Shown here: piece by piece, positions 53,566 through 64,000 of the stretch | Layout of the letters: each line of letters opens with the position of its first letter | How positions within the stretch are numbered: position 1 is the stretch's first letter | NCBI RefSeq assembly: GCF_027595985.1 | Contig: NC_073305.1 | Coordinates: forward strand, 87,104,626-87,168,625 | DNA length: 64,000 nt | Origin: Sorex araneus | Lineage: Eukaryota; Chordata; Mammalia; Eulipotyphla; Soricidae | Direction: 5' to 3' | Notes under the pieces: generated by a model | Told to the model about the DNA's origin: nothing | Seen by the model: the letters and a program-made list of their open reading frames with translations, nothing else | The model's database searches: none | Translations under genes and position numbers: made by a program

Positions 53566-54785
53566 TAGGGAAGCTGTCAGAGTATTCTGTCTCCTTAGTC
53601 TATCCAGGGACTCTGCTGCAGAAAAATAGCTTTTTTTTTAAACCCCATTGTGGACTGAAACAGTCCAGTGCACAGTGAGCTCCTCTCTGCCCCATCCCCA
53701 AGTCCTGGATTTAAGCAGCGCAGGGTGTGTGGCTCCTTCTGTCTCTAGGCCGCAGGTCACTTCAACACATGGGCAGGTCACTCCCGAGGCCTGGGGCATA
53801 GAGGAGAGAGGAACGGCACAGGAGAAGGTGCTGTTTAGTCTGGGTCAGCTGTGCCCGAACTGCGTGAGGCAGGGGCAAGCCTCAAGCTTATCTCCAGGCT
53901 CCGCCGCTCAGCCCCTGGCCTGTGTGCTCGGGGCCGCCTCTGCTGTGTGAGGCGGCAGGGAGCTCCGGCCCTTTCCTTTCCCACCCGCCGACTTGAGCCC
54001 CAAGTTTTATAGGGGTTCTTTCACTTTGAACAAAATCCTCCAAGCCCACTCTGGTTTTTGCTCTGCACGGGCCTACCCAGCCATCTGGAAGGAGAACAGA
54101 GGCCTTCCCTGAAGGCCCTGCTTCACTTTGATCTTCACTCCTCACCATTTTCCTCCACACTGGAGCCACATGAGTGAGTAACCAGCAGGATGGGGCGGGG
54201 GGGGGGGGGGTTTGGGGCGGGGGGGGGGGGGGAGCAGCATTCCGGGGACACATTCTGTCCCAGACTGGGATGTAAACACAGTGGTTTCTGATCTGGAAGC
54301 TAGGAAGCATTAGTTCTGGGCTCCTCAGGACTGGCGGTCGGGCAGACTCACCTGCCGGGAGTACTGGTCCTCATTCCTCACCCCAGCATCCTATTGATTC
54401 AGACACTCCGTAGTTCGGAACCAGGCGGCAGATATTAAATGCTTTTCAGGAGATTCTCATGCCCAGAGAGAATGGAGGGTCAGGACCATCTCTTGTGAAA
54501 TGTTTTGGGAGAAGACAGAAGAAGAAAGAGGTGGCTGGGGGGAGTAGAAGGATCTAGATTAGAAACGGCCAAGACATAATTATTGTTTTGATTACTTTGG
54601 TGTCCTAGTGAATATGCAATATAAATTATGATTTTTCTTGTGGGTTGTAGTCAGAAAGGCTTTAAACACATCGTTTTGGAACCTTAATGGTATTTAATAC
54701 AGATTGATGAATTCACCTCTGTTTCTATGTATGCATCTGCTGGGCAGATTTTGAGTGCTTTATATGCCTGTCAAATGTGTGTCTT
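53566..54785. other. Unclassified DNA, GC-richer around 53.65-54.3 kb
   Basis: A raised-GC patch contains two long G runs (54198-54211 and 54219-54232, broken by TTTGGGGC) that can form a G-quadruplex. No gene is recognised; the 140-codon minus frame owes its PPPPPP stretch to the G runs. Confidence 0.45.
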
Positions 54786-54786
54786 G

Positions 54787-54922
54787 GGCCAGAGAGTTAG
54801 TACCAAGGTAATGATACTTGCCTTTTATGTGGCCAATCTCATTTGAATCCCTGGCGTCACATATGGTCCCCTGAGCACTGCCAGGAGTGATCCCAGAGCA
54901 CTTCTGGGTGTGGCTTACTCCT
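54787..54922 (+). mobile_element. SOR-type SINE, internally deleted
   Basis: Head GGCCAGAGAGTTAGTACCAA; the body goes from GATCCCAGAGCAC directly to TTCTGGGTGTGG, about 25 bases short. Confidence 0.8.
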
Positions 54923-55099
54923 TTCCCCCACAAAAGAAACCCATATCCTATGTCCCCCAATACCGTAGCATCTATGGCAACCTACTATAAATTCCAAGTA
55001 GATAGGTGCCAAGTAGATAGCATCATAGAGATTTATTTGGACATCTTTCCCCTTCTTTTTTTCTGTTGTAGAAGTTGATGTTGTTGTGCCCGCTGCACT

Positions 55100-55266
55100 C
55101 AGTGCAGTGGAGGTGGCCCAAGGTCATACACATAGTGTTGTTACACAGGGATCTCCAAAGGTAGTGCCACCTGGACCATGCATGGCTTGGGGTGATGGGA
55201 GGGCAGGCAGAGCAAGTAGTGAAGTAAGGCAGATGCCTTACCCGCTGTGCTATCGCTTCGAACCCT
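55100..55266 (-). mobile_element. SINE-like element with an unfamiliar body
   Basis: The SOR head complement (TTACCCGCTGTGCTATCGCT) is clear at the right end, but the rest (GGCCCAAGGTCATACACATA) does not match either SINE family in the window. Confidence 0.4.
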
Positions 55267-55576
55267 TGCGTTTTATTGTTCTGCTCAAGCTTCTGAGTGG
55301 TAAAACCAGAGTTCTCAGGGACACGTGACCTGAGTATAGTCAAGTAATCAACAGGTTCTCTACTTTTCAGCTATTCCTGTCCACCCTTCCATATTTTTTA
55401 CAGATGTAAAAAACTTGAAGGGTAGGGAAAGGGTAAGAAATTCATCAGAATCACTATGAGAACCAGAGAGATTCAAGCTTGGCTTGAATTCAAAGGCTAG
55501 GATTCACATGCTACTTTCCCCCATCTTTCTCTCCCTGTTAGTAGACCCCAGAAAAAGGAACTGACCCAGGTGGGTG
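55267..55576. other. Unclassified DNA
   Basis: Nothing recognised. Confidence 0.5.
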
Positions 55577-55592
55577 AGCATAATGTAATTTT

Positions 55593-55739
55593 TTTTAATT
55601 AATAGATTTTTTTATTGGATCACTGTGGGATAGACCCTTACAAAGCTGTCCTTGATTGGGTTTCAGTCATACAGTGTTCCAACACCCCTCCCTCCCGCAG
55701 TGCACATTTTCCAGCGCCAATGACCCCAGTTTCCCTCCC
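55593..55739 (-). mobile_element. 147 bp L1-tail insertion with target duplication
   Basis: The plus strand reads TTATTGGATCACTGTGGGAT and CAAAGCTGTCCTTGATTGGG. The duplication AGCATAATGTAATTTT (55577-55592) matches AGCATGATGTAATTTT (55740-55755). Confidence 0.88.
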
Positions 55740-55824
55740 AGCATGATGTAATTTTAGCATTGGAAAACTGCAGCTATTGGCCACTCATTCTTCTGGTGCC
55801 AAGAAATGTGTCTCCATCCCTTCA

Positions 55825-55935
55825 TGTATTTCTCAGAACTCCTAGGAGACAGGTACTTTTAATTAGCCGCATTTCACAGCTGAGGAAACTAAGGTGTAGA
55901 AAGGTACCCAAGCGGGACTCAGAGAGCAAGCTCAG
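55825..55935 (-). mobile_element. MIR (ancient mammal-wide SINE)
   Basis: CATTTCACAGCTGAGGAAAC and AAGGTGTAGAAAGGTACCCA on the plus strand are the complement of the MIR core. Confidence 0.75.
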
Positions 55936-56893
55936 TACTCAGTACTCGGAGATTCCTCAGTACTGCTCTCTCCTGCCCCAAGCCTAGTCTGGTGGCACTT
56001 CTCTCTCTTCTAGACTTCTATTTCCAGGGGCAGTTTAGTTAGCAGGGAAATAGCATGTGGCTTCCAGGGGAGAGGACGCTGAGTGAAGGTCGAGGAGCGC
56101 CCTCCTGGTGTACAGCAGGGCCACGGCCACCTCCTTGCTGCTGCTTTACACAGGAGGGGCAAGTCCTAGAAAAGCACAAATTCCATCATGAGAAACCCAA
56201 ATGGCCTCCTTTGAACCTGATAACTCCCATCAAGCCCTTTCCACACCAATTCACACTGTGGCGGTGGGGCTCCTGTGTACCACCTGCGGAGGGGCACCCA
56301 TATTCAGGCAGGAACTGGTTCCTGTAGCTTTTGCTCCACTTTCCTGGCATGTGGCTGGAAGCCTCCAGTCCCAAGCAACTGAGTCAGTAAAGCTCGAGGT
56401 TCCCCAGACCTGCTTGATGGAACACTGGCCAGCTGTTTGGGATTCTTCACAGGGTGAGTTGCTCGAGTTCACCCTATGACTCTGACGCTTTAGCAGAGAA
56501 GGAACCCAAGTCCTAAACCTTGTGGAGAAAGGCCGTGCTGTTCTTTTCAGTGGGCCAGGAACAGAGGATATTTTATTTGTGTACGCATGCATGTGTTCAT
56601 GCGTCATGCATTCAGGGCCAGGCTCTGTGTTAAAAATTGAGGAGGGAATGATAAAGAACGGTGTTCATCATACCAAGAATCCTGACCTTAAGAGGTTTAT
56701 AGTTTAGAACAAGTTTTAGAGTGGAACACCCCACAGGTAGGTAGGGAATATTAATCAGGCTTTATCAGGTTAGTCATTATTGCCTTGAGCATAGGGCTAA
56801 AATCACCAGACAAACAGAAACTCAGGTCATGCCTCACTGAGAGTTCTGTTTGGTTACCTACTCAGAGAGTTAGAGTGGAAGAATAAGACTTAC
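55936..56893. other. Unclassified DNA
   Basis: Several overlapping frames of 60-118 codons on both strands show no domain. Nothing is recognised. Confidence 0.45.
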
Positions 56894-57084
56894 AGGACCA
56901 AAACAATAGTACAGCAGGTAAGGCATTTGCTTTGCATATGGCCTACCTGATTTGATCCCTGGCATCCCATTGGGTCCCTGGGGCATTGCCAGGAGTGATT
57001 CCTGAGTACAGAGTCAGAACTAAACCCCGAGCCATGGGGTGTTGCCCAAAAATAGCAAAAAAAAAAAAAAAAAAAAAAAAAACA
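56894..57084 (+). mobile_element. SOR-type SINE with a long A tail
   Basis: Head GGACCAAAACAATAGTACAG, body CCCTGGCATCCCATTGGGTC, A tail of about 25. Confidence 0.9.
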
Positions 57085-57752
57085 AGAAGACTTCACATTA
57101 TTTTGAGTTACATTAAAAAAATACACTTGCCCAAACCCAGGGACAGGGTGTGAGGAGAACCGTTACTTCCCTAAGTTTCTGGGTTGAATGGTCTGGTTGA
57201 CTAAGTCTGGGGCACTTAAGGAAGACTTCTCTGTGTCTGGAAGAGTGTAAACTTTCAGCTGTCCAGAGAGTTATTAAATTAGCCCTATTTCCCTATGTAG
57301 GGGAAGAATTCAGTTCTCTGTATTTGTTAGTTGAATGAGTAAATTGTGATGATGATGATCATGATGGACTTAGACCTACCAGAGGTAAAGGAAGATTTAG
57401 AGATTTCAATCAGGGAACCCCCAGAGAGGAATCCAAGTTAGCTCTGCCCCCTTTCTTGGCGCAGCGGGCTCCTGACTTGTACCAATCTCCAGTTCCTAGG
57501 GCTCCAAGCATTTGAAGGAAATTGAAGGGAGGGCTATTGAGCTAAGAAGTTTTTGTGGGTCTTGAGACACAGCTAGCATTAAGAGTGGTGACATTTATCC
57601 TTCTAAGGCAATGTTGGCCGAGATTAAGAAAAGCAAAGAAGACAACACCTGTTTTCAACACATAGAGAATTTGTTGCTTTTTATCAGTAGTGTAAAACTC
57701 TGTATTTGCCCGAATCTTTACTTTTGAGTCTAAGAGAATACAGGTTTGATTC
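57085..57752. other. Unclassified DNA
   Basis: Nothing recognised apart from a short (GAT)n at 57349-57360. Confidence 0.5.
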
Positions 57753-57766
57753 AAGATAAGCCTACA

Positions 57767-58126
57767 TGTGGGGTTAGGGGTGGGGCTGATGGGAGGAAAA
57801 CTGGGGACACTGGTGTTGGGAAATATACACTGGTGGAGGTTATGGGTGTTGGAATACTGTATGACTGAAACCCAATCATAAAAGCTTTGTAAAGGTCTGT
57901 CTCACAGTCATTTCATTAAAACATTAATTAATTATTTTTTTTTCTTTTTTGGGTCACACCTGGCAATGCACAGGAGTTACTCCTGGCTCATGCACTCAGG
58001 AATTACTCCTGGCGGTGCTCAGGGGACCATATGGGATGCTGGGAATTGAACCCGGGTCGGCCGCGTGCAAGGCAAATGCCCTACCCACTGTGCTCCAGCC
58101 CCTAATTAATTTATTTTTTTTAAAAA
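57767..58126 (+). mobile_element. L1-tail insertion interrupted by a SINE
   Basis: The perfect duplication AAGATAAGCCTACA (57753-57766 and 58127-58140) brackets about 170 bases of L1-type tail (ACACTGGTGTTGGGAAATAT, GTAAAGGTCTGTCTCACAGT), an inserted SINE, and the end of the A-rich tail. Confidence 0.88.
57943..58102 (-). mobile_element. SOR SINE nested in an L1 tail
   Basis: The plus strand has GGGTCACACCTGGCAATGCA, GAATTGAACCCGGGTCGG and CACTGTGCTCCAGCCCC, with TATCACT lost from the head. TAATTAATTATTTTTTT-like flanks on both sides look like its own duplication. Confidence 0.92.
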
Positions 58127-58235
58127 AAGATAAGCCTACATTCAGAGAACTGAAGGAGGTGGTAGTGGGGTGGAGGGTTGGGGGTGGGTGTTGCACTTAC
58201 CCCAACCTGCCAAAGTAATTAAAATGCTCATTCTA

Positions 58236-58425
58236 GGGGCTGGAGCAATAGCACAGCGGGTAGGGCATTTGCCTTGCACGCAGCCGACCCGGGTTCAATT
58301 CCCAGCATCCCATATTGTCCCCTGAGCACCACCAGGGGTGATTCCTGAGTGCAAAGCCAGGAGTAACCCCTGTGCATCGCCAAGTGTGACCCAAAAAAAG
58401 CAAAAATAAATAAATAAAATAAAAT
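58236..58425 (+). mobile_element. SOR SINE with target duplication
   Basis: Near consensus, tail (AAAT)n. The duplication AAAATGCTCATTCT is at 58221-58234 and 58426-58439. Confidence 0.96.
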
Positions 58426-58439
58426 AAAATGCTCATTCT

Positions 58440-59290
58440 CTGTTGAATATTGCCTGGAGAGCATTTTTTTGTGAGAAACAAAATGGCGAAAATTACCTCC
58501 TCATGATTTTCTCTCTAGATTTACTGTAAAAAGAATTAGTTAATTCTTATAGAATATGGAAGAAAAATGAAGAAATCATAAAGTCTGGAGAGAAATAGGT
58601 CTTGAAAGAGAAAGTTTATATTCTTCATGGTGTAGTTCACTCCATATAAAGAATTCATTCCAGGAGTGTCACCCTACCTTTCCTGTTTCTGTACATGAGC
58701 AAAGTAAAAGCATTGATATTCATTAGTTACTGTGGAGTTGCTATGAACCTCAGGAACTTGAGAGTGAAATTAATCTGTTTCATGCATGGGCTAACGCCGG
58801 GGTTGGAGTTGGCTGAAGTACTAGAATGTCACCCAGACTGGCAGGTTCAGGTAAAGCCCCAAACATGTCATTGAAACTGGGCAGCGTTTCAGGAAGGTAG
58901 AATCGAATTCATCAAGCCGTAGTAGTTCTGTGAAGAGTTTCAGGTTTTTAATTCATGAAGTGTGATTGGTATTTCTTGGACTGCATAGTTTTGTTTTTTT
59001 CTCTTTAACACGTCCTGTTTGATGCCTTCTTCTCTATGGCTTTCATCCCCAGAAATATTGCCACCTTCTCAGTTGCTGGTGTCAATTTATGGGGTGCCTG
59101 GCAACTTTCTCTCTCATCTAGGCTGCTAATATTTAGACAGAAGAATCAGTCAGACAAAGGAGTACTTGCAACGATGCAGAAGAAAAAGGAAGTAGACGTT
59201 TGTGGTGAGCAAAGAGAAGGATGGCAGACAGCAGATAGGATTCAAGCAGGAAGTCTGTCAGCCCATCTACAGGGGCTTTTGTTTTGTTTT
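58440..59290. other. Unclassified DNA without SINEs
   Basis: Nothing recognised. Confidence 0.5.
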
Positions 59291-59292
59291 GT

Positions 59293-59457
59293 TTTGGGGT
59301 TTCTGGGCCATACTTGGCTGTATTCAGGGCTTACTCCTGACTCTGTGCTCAAGATCACTCCTGGCTGTGCTCAGGGGACTATATGCCATGCTAGAAATTG
59401 AACCGTTGTCAGCTACATGCAAGGCAAATGTTTTAATCCCTGTACTATTTCTCTAAC
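59293..59457 (-). mobile_element. SOR-type SINE, older
   Basis: GGGCCATACTTGGCTGTATT, AATTGAACCGTTGTCAGCTA and ACTATTTCTCTAAC on the plus strand. Confidence 0.82.
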
Positions 59458-59475
59458 TCAAGTTGTAGAGAATTT

Positions 59476-59506
59476 GTTTTGTTTTGTTTTGTTTTGTTTT
59501 GTTTTG
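59476..59506. repeat. (GTTTT)6 at a SINE tail
   Basis: Pentanucleotide units that represent the A tail of the minus-strand SINE that follows. Confidence 0.9.
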
Positions 59507-59637
59507 AGTCCACTCCTGGCTCAGGGGTTACTGCTGGCTTTGCAGGGTTTCACAGACCATATGGGGTGAGGAGATTTGAATTGGGACCAGCAGGATGCCA
59601 GGCAAGTACCTTACCCACTGTGCTTTCTCTGGTCCTG
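59507..59637 (-). mobile_element. SOR-type SINE, shortened
   Basis: CCACTCCTGGCTCAGGGGTT and ACTGTGCTTTCTCTGGTCCT on the plus strand; several internal deletions. Confidence 0.75.
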
Positions 59638-59639
59638 TA

Positions 59640-60036
59640 GAGAATTCCAGACCAGCCTAATGTTGTGCTCCGTACTCTGATGGACCCAAGGGAAGCATAA
59701 AGCATCGTTCTTGTGCTTTAAGGGAATAGGCAGTATTGACAAAGCATTGGCCTTGGGTTACAAATTCAGATTACTGAGCAGTGGGGAGTGGAGTGGAGAG
59801 AAGAAGATGAGAACCAGAGGTGATATAGAGACAGTGTGTGTGTGTGTAGGGGGGGAGGGTGGGGACAGAGGGTATTGTCTTGGACACTTAGGTGGTGGCG
59901 GGGTACACTAACTGTGAGCATCAATACCATAAACATCAAAACTATTGTAAGCGTATTACCTAAAGTATAACCTACAAATTATTTTTTAAAAGTTTAACAT
60001 TTCTTTGCATCCTTCTGAAAGCATATAATATCTTTG
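59640..60036. other. Unclassified DNA
   Basis: Short (GT)n then G-rich sequence at 59834-59860. No gene is seen. Confidence 0.5.
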
Positions 60037-60184
60037 AGGCCAGAGCAATAGTACAGCAAGTAAGTTGCTTGCTTTGCATGAGGCTGATTTGAGTTCAATC
60101 CCTGGCATCCCATATGGTACCCAGAGCACTGCCAGGAGTAACCCGGAGCGTCGGAGCATCGTAGGTGTGGCCCCAAAACAAAAC
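60037..60184 (+). mobile_element. SOR-type SINE
   Basis: Head GGCCAGAGCAATAGTACAGC, body CTGCCAGGAGTAACCCGGAG with about 15 bases lost, tail CAAAACAAAAC. Confidence 0.85.
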
Positions 60185-60406
60185 AGCAGCAACAAAACCA
60201 AGAAGCCTGTGTTTCTCCCATGAAGGAGAGAGAAAATTCCCGACCATTTACAGTTCTGTTCTGAGCTGTGGAACACTGGATGTGATTCAGGGAAACAAAC
60301 CAAGTGGGATCTCAAAAGGGATGGGGGTGGGTGATAGCAAATAAGGAAGTGGGGATTTCTGTTGAGAGAAACAGCCTGAGCACAGCACGGAGGCAAATGT
60401 CAACAT

Positions 60407-60407
<1 letters not shown>

Positions 60408-60471
<64 letters not shown>
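60408..60471. repeat. (GT)32 microsatellite
   Basis: Uninterrupted GT units. Confidence 0.97.
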
Positions 60472-60473
<2 letters not shown>

Positions 60474-60474
60474 G

Positions 60475-61337
60475 GCCCCAAGGAAATCTGCCATTCTGCT
60501 TGCTCTTTCTATGCTTCACATGATGCTGCTTCCCATGTCATAAATTTATTTATTTCTACTTTGTCTTCTGCACTGACTGGGCCACTGGGGTCAGCTACAG
60601 AAGGAGTAAGCAGGCAGATCCACATTCCTTCTTGTAGCTGGATGTTTGGAGAAAGGAAGAGGAAATGAAGTCATTCCCTAAAAATCATTTTTTCAAGGGC
60701 CAATTGTACATGTGGCAACATTCTAGGTGCTGTGGATGCTAACCTGGGCACGGTCACTCCCTTCATGTCAGTTTTTCCTGGGCCGGGGGCGGAGAGGCAG
60801 GCAATAACAAGTAAACCAGGAAATAATTCTGGATAGGGAAAAAGTTCCTTAGAAAAATTAATCAGGATGGGGGTTGGGGGAGTGTAGGTTTTATGTAAGA
60901 TTAAGGCTATGAAGCCAAGGAGGTGGGTCAGGGGCCAGGAGCACATTGTTGGCAGGTGCAAGAGCCAGAGTCTGGCATCTCATGACAAGTTTCCCACCCA
61001 CTACCCTCTGATCAGTTTCCCACCCACTACCCTCACCCCTGTAATGTGTGGCCCTGGTGGTCCCCATCATCTCAAGGTATAGTGAACCTGCCAACTGGTT
61101 GGCCTACTATCACAGAGAGATCACAGGGTCCCCGAAGCACTACTTGGGAGACCCAAGAAAAAAGAAAAATGGTGAAAGATAAGCTAAAGATTAGGCCTAA
61201 ATTTTTCTGGAGAAGTCTGAATTTCAACTGGATTACTATTAAAGTCTTTACTAATGGAGTTCTGGCTTTATTAGACCAAGTCTCATCCACTGATCCTCTG
61301 GGCAGACCCTATGACCATTCAGCAGGCATTTGTTACT
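60475..61337. other. Unclassified DNA with an ancient repeat and a small tandem duplication
   Basis: 60700-60840 (CATTCTAGGTGCTGTGGATG, GGCAATAACAAG) resembles an ancient mammalian interspersed repeat. AGTTTCCCACCCACTACCCTC-type units lie at 60988-61008 and 61014-61034 (26 bp period). Confidence 0.5.
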
Positions 61338-61354
61338 AAGAATGACCTTGCTAG

Positions 61355-61517
61355 GGGGCTGGAGCAATAGCACAGCGGGTAGGGAGTTTGCCTTGCACAT
61401 GGCTGACCCAGGTTCGATTCCCAGCATCCCATATGGTCCCCAGGGGTAATTCCTGAGTGCAGAGCCAGGAGTAGCTTCTGAGCATCATCCAGTGTGACCC
61501 GAAAAAGAATAAAGAAA
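61355..61517 (+). mobile_element. SOR SINE, young, with a 14-base deletion
   Basis: Perfect 14 bp duplication AAGAATGACCTTGC at 61338-61351 and 61518-61531. The body jumps from GGTCCCC to AGGGGTAATTCC, losing TGAGCACCGCC-type sequence. Confidence 0.96.
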
Positions 61518-61531
61518 AAGAATGACCTTGC

Positions 61532-61848
61532 CAGATTTGAGTTTGACTACATTTATCATGTGTACAGGTGTGTAGTTGAAGAGTCAAGTTGAAGCAAGTT
61601 GAAGAGTCAAGACTTTTACCAAAGAAGTGGGACTCATAGAGGAAAGTGTGGTATTAATGATAGTGTGATATTAATGGTTGGTATCACCAGCTCTAGGAAA
61701 AAGAACACAGTGACATAAAAATGTTGTCACATGTAAAGGCAAAGAAAAAACTTAACTGTCTGTTGTAATGTGCCCATGATTGTCTCATGACCTGGTTAAT
61801 CTTTGAGTCTTAAGACTAACCAAATCCCCAAGAAGATAATAACACCAC
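61532..61848. other. Unclassified DNA
   Basis: Nothing recognised. Confidence 0.5.
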
Positions 61849-61849
61849 C

Positions 61850-62070
61850 CCAGGTACCTAGAGGTATAGAGAGGTACAAAATAGCTATTATGTATTAAGC
61901 AATTACAATGTGCCAGATATTGGGCAATGCACATTATTTAGGTTGTCTCTAATCCCTGAAACAACTTTAAGTGGAAGATATTATCCCAAGTGACAAAGGA
62001 GAAGATAGATAAAATAGTTAGCCTAAGGCCACTGTTCTGTTGTTAAGCATCAGAAGTAGGATGGCAGATT
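61850..62070 (-). mobile_element. MIR-type ancient SINE
   Basis: The plus strand has CAATGTGCCAGATATTGGGC, TGGAAGATATTATCCCAAGT and GCCTAAGGCCACTGTTCTGT in the order expected for MIR in reverse. Confidence 0.65.
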
Positions 62071-62202
62071 GCTTATTTGTGAGAGGGGATGGGACAAATA
62101 AAAGAGGAATGTGAGTTTAATGAAAGGCTCCCTCAGAGTTGCATACTGGCCTTGATGGGGTTTCCTGTGTATCCAGCTTATCCTCTCTCTCTCTTTTCTT
62201 TT

Positions 62203-62366
62203 TCCTTTGCTTTTTGGGTCACACCCAGTGTTGCACAGGGTTTACTCCTGGCTCATGCACTCAGGAATTACTCCTGGCGGTGCTCAGGGGACCATATGGG
62301 ATGTTGGGAATCGAACTTGGGCCAGCTGCGTGCAAGGCAAACGCTGTGCTATCACTCCAGCTCTCT
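62203..62366 (-). mobile_element. SOR SINE
   Basis: GGGTCACACCCAGTGTTGCA, GGGAATCGAACTTGGGCC and GTGCTATCACTCCAGCTC on the plus strand; 15 bases of head (CCTACCCG region) are missing. Confidence 0.9.
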
Positions 62367-62699
62367 CACCTTCTCTAAGACATTCTCATAGCTAGGTTTT
62401 CCTGACCTTATCTCTGAAGTTATATGAATGTGAGTTCCTGAATCCACAGCGAGCATAGAAAGTCTGGATGCTAAGGGCAAGAAGTTGAGGGAAGAAGGAT
62501 AGGGGTGAACTGAACATTTTGTTATTATTTTCTTTGCCTACAAACCTGCATATATGTGTCAAACAGCTGCATGATCATCAGACTTGGAAGTGCTTTGTCT
62601 TCAGTTGGAGTGCTGAGTTCAGAGACACCCACTCACTCCTTTAGAGCTGACCCAAAATGCTGACTTGCGATGATTATGTGTATCTGACTGGAAGAGACA
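62367..62699. other. Unclassified DNA
   Basis: Nothing recognised. Confidence 0.5.
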
Positions 62700-62868
62700 G
62701 GATGGGCCAGAGTGATAACAGTAGTGGAGAGAGTGCTTGCCTTGCACATGGCTGACTCGGTTCCATCCCAGGCACTGCCTACCATCTCCACAGCCCTGCC
62801 AGGAGTGATCCCTGAGTGCAGAGCCTGGAGTAAGCCCTGAGCACCAGCTGGATGGGGCCCTAACCATG
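62700..62868 (+). mobile_element. SOR-type SINE
   Basis: Head GGGCCAGAGTGATAACAGTA, body TGCCAGGAGTGATCCCTGAG, end GGATGGGGCCCTAACC. Confidence 0.85.
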
Positions 62869-62959
62869 TCCCCAAGGTTTCGAAGTTAATATTCATTAAA
62901 TATCTGTGATCCTATGTCTTTTTGGATGGCCACCTTTGGCAACACAAGACAAGATCACC

Positions 62960-63046
62960 CAACCTGTCAGTGCAAGAATTATGATTCAAACCCAAATTGC
63001 ATTCAGTCTTAGATGCATCCCATTAACAATCAAGCTCTATGGTTTC
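62960..63046 (-). mobile_element. Probable MIR fragment
   Basis: GATTCAAACCCAAATTGCAT and CATTAACAATCAAGCTCTAT on the plus strand resemble the reverse MIR 5' region; much diverged. Confidence 0.4.
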
Positions 63047-63930
63047 CACAAGGCACCTCTACTGTAGCTAATTCTACACTTCAGAATTAGATCCAAACTC
63101 CCAAGGATGCGACGATCTATTTCTGTGGATTTAACCATCTGCCCCTTGTACAGATTGGGTGTATTTAGGTCCAGAGGGACAGAAAGGCTGAAACTGTCTT
63201 CTCTAGGAATGGAAGGAACCAGTTGGAAATACCAGTGGATTCTGTTTGCGGAACAAAACTGATAAAAACTGTCAAAGCATTATTGTGACAGTGTTTGAAA
63301 TGTTGGCAGAATCCACAATGAAAGGGACTTGACAGAAAATGTGTCTGTCATTGAACTGTGCCAAGGGGAAGTGAAAGGTTTCTTTTCAGATGAATTTCCC
63401 TTTGGTTCTCTCTCTTGGCAGAAGGAAGCAGTTTTCCCACTGATTCTTTTCAGTTTGTTTCTAGCACAGCTAATTGTGTTTATTTGTCTCCAGAATCACA
63501 TGCCTGCCTCCTCTCCCCCCCCTTTTTTTTTTAAGGTCTCTTGCCTGCTGTGTACTACCATTACTGCCAAAAATGTTCTCCTCACCAGGGAGTCAGTTGG
63601 CTGACAACACAGAGTATAAGTTGGGAGGCCAACTCTGTCCCTCCAGAGATCTGACCTGGCCTCTGGTGCCTGGGTGCTCCCGGGGGAGAGGGAGAGAGAT
63701 TATATAAGCTGGCTGTGAAAGGACCCACGTCGTTTGCCTTGTCTATGCCCACTTGGGCCATCAGTGCTGATGATACAACAAGAGAGCTTTGGGAGATCAA
63801 GTTCAAGAAGAACTTGAGCCTGTATTTTTTCTATCATAATGGCCTCGGATGGAATTTTCTGTTTATAGCTTCTCTTTGGGTCCACTGATGTGTGTGATTC
63901 TCAAACCTCTGTTTCTTTTCCTTCCTCGCA
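63047..63930. other. Unclassified DNA, possible intron end
   Basis: No repeat is recognised. A pyrimidine-rich tract (63909-63929) leads to CTCGCAG at 63925-63931. Confidence 0.4.
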
Positions 63931-63931
63931 G

Positions 63932-64000
63932 AATCCCCATCACAGAAGCTATGTAACTGCTGTCTAACCCAGCTCCTTTCCTGTCCTCCCTTCCCAAAGC
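63932..64000 (+). other. Possible downstream exon start, cut by the window end
   Basis: TTTCTTTTCCTTCCTCGCAG is a good acceptor-type sequence, so an exon of the gene starting at the CpG island could begin at 63932. The 69 bases available show no recognisable protein, and stops occur in the frames I read. This is a weak call. Confidence 0.2.

Noticed and set aside
53888..54310. 140-codon minus-strand frame with a polyproline stretch
   Set aside because: The prolines come from the opposite strand of long G runs, and the rest has no recognised domain.

Overview
This is a piece of mammalian nuclear genome, and its repeats point to a shrew (Soricidae, most likely Sorex or a close relative). About fifty copies of one tRNA-derived SINE are scattered over both strands. 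It carries a pol III A box, a B box of the type GGTTCGATTCC, the motif CATCCCATATGGTCCCCTGAGCACCGCCAGGAG and an A-rich tail, which I recognise from memory as the SOR SINE of shrews. L1 LINE fragments, mammal-wide MIR copies, long (GT)n, (CT)n and (TTCC)n microsatellites and one CpG island complete a mammalian picture. Nothing prokaryotic is present, and there are no CRISPR arrays or operons. The species is an inference from the repeats, not a database match.

No complete protein-coding gene can be supported. From 1 to about 47 kb the window looks like intergenic or intronic DNA packed with transposons. It holds three to six retroviral LTR remnants, several 5'-truncated L1 copies (two with broken ORF2 3' ends), a set of L1-tail elements with perfect 14-18 bp target-site duplications, and a poorly classified composite repeat at 11.9-12.8 kb and 20.9-22.3 kb. 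The only clear gene signal is a CpG island at about 47.64-49.09 kb. It contains GC boxes, no TATA box, and a strong plus-strand splice donor after base 48022, so it is probably the promoter and first (non-coding) exon of a gene running rightwards. From 50 to 64 kb the DNA is less repeat-dense, as expected for a first intron. A possible acceptor lies at 63931. I do not recognise the gene.

The most useful observations concern repeat biology. (1) A second SINE family has the same tRNA-like head but an unrelated body. It ends in an ACAGTG(C/A)T motif instead of a poly(A) tail, and three of its four copies have recognisable target duplications. (2) Several unrelated repeat bodies end in the same L1 3' tail, as if they had captured it. 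(3) A 120 bp segment is present as two inverted copies 822 bp apart, about 95% identical and without gaps. (4) A 120 bp AT-rich palindrome with perfect outer arms lies next to a SINE tail. (5) Several nested or serial insertions give a relative chronology: an LTR inside a SINE, a SINE inside an L1 tail, and a SINE and an L1 at the same target site. (6) A four-copy minisatellite of about 41 bp and a G-quadruplex-type run lie just inside the putative first intron.

All boundaries were read by eye. Old SINE copies may be off by 5-20 bases. No gene symbol is assigned because none is recognised.
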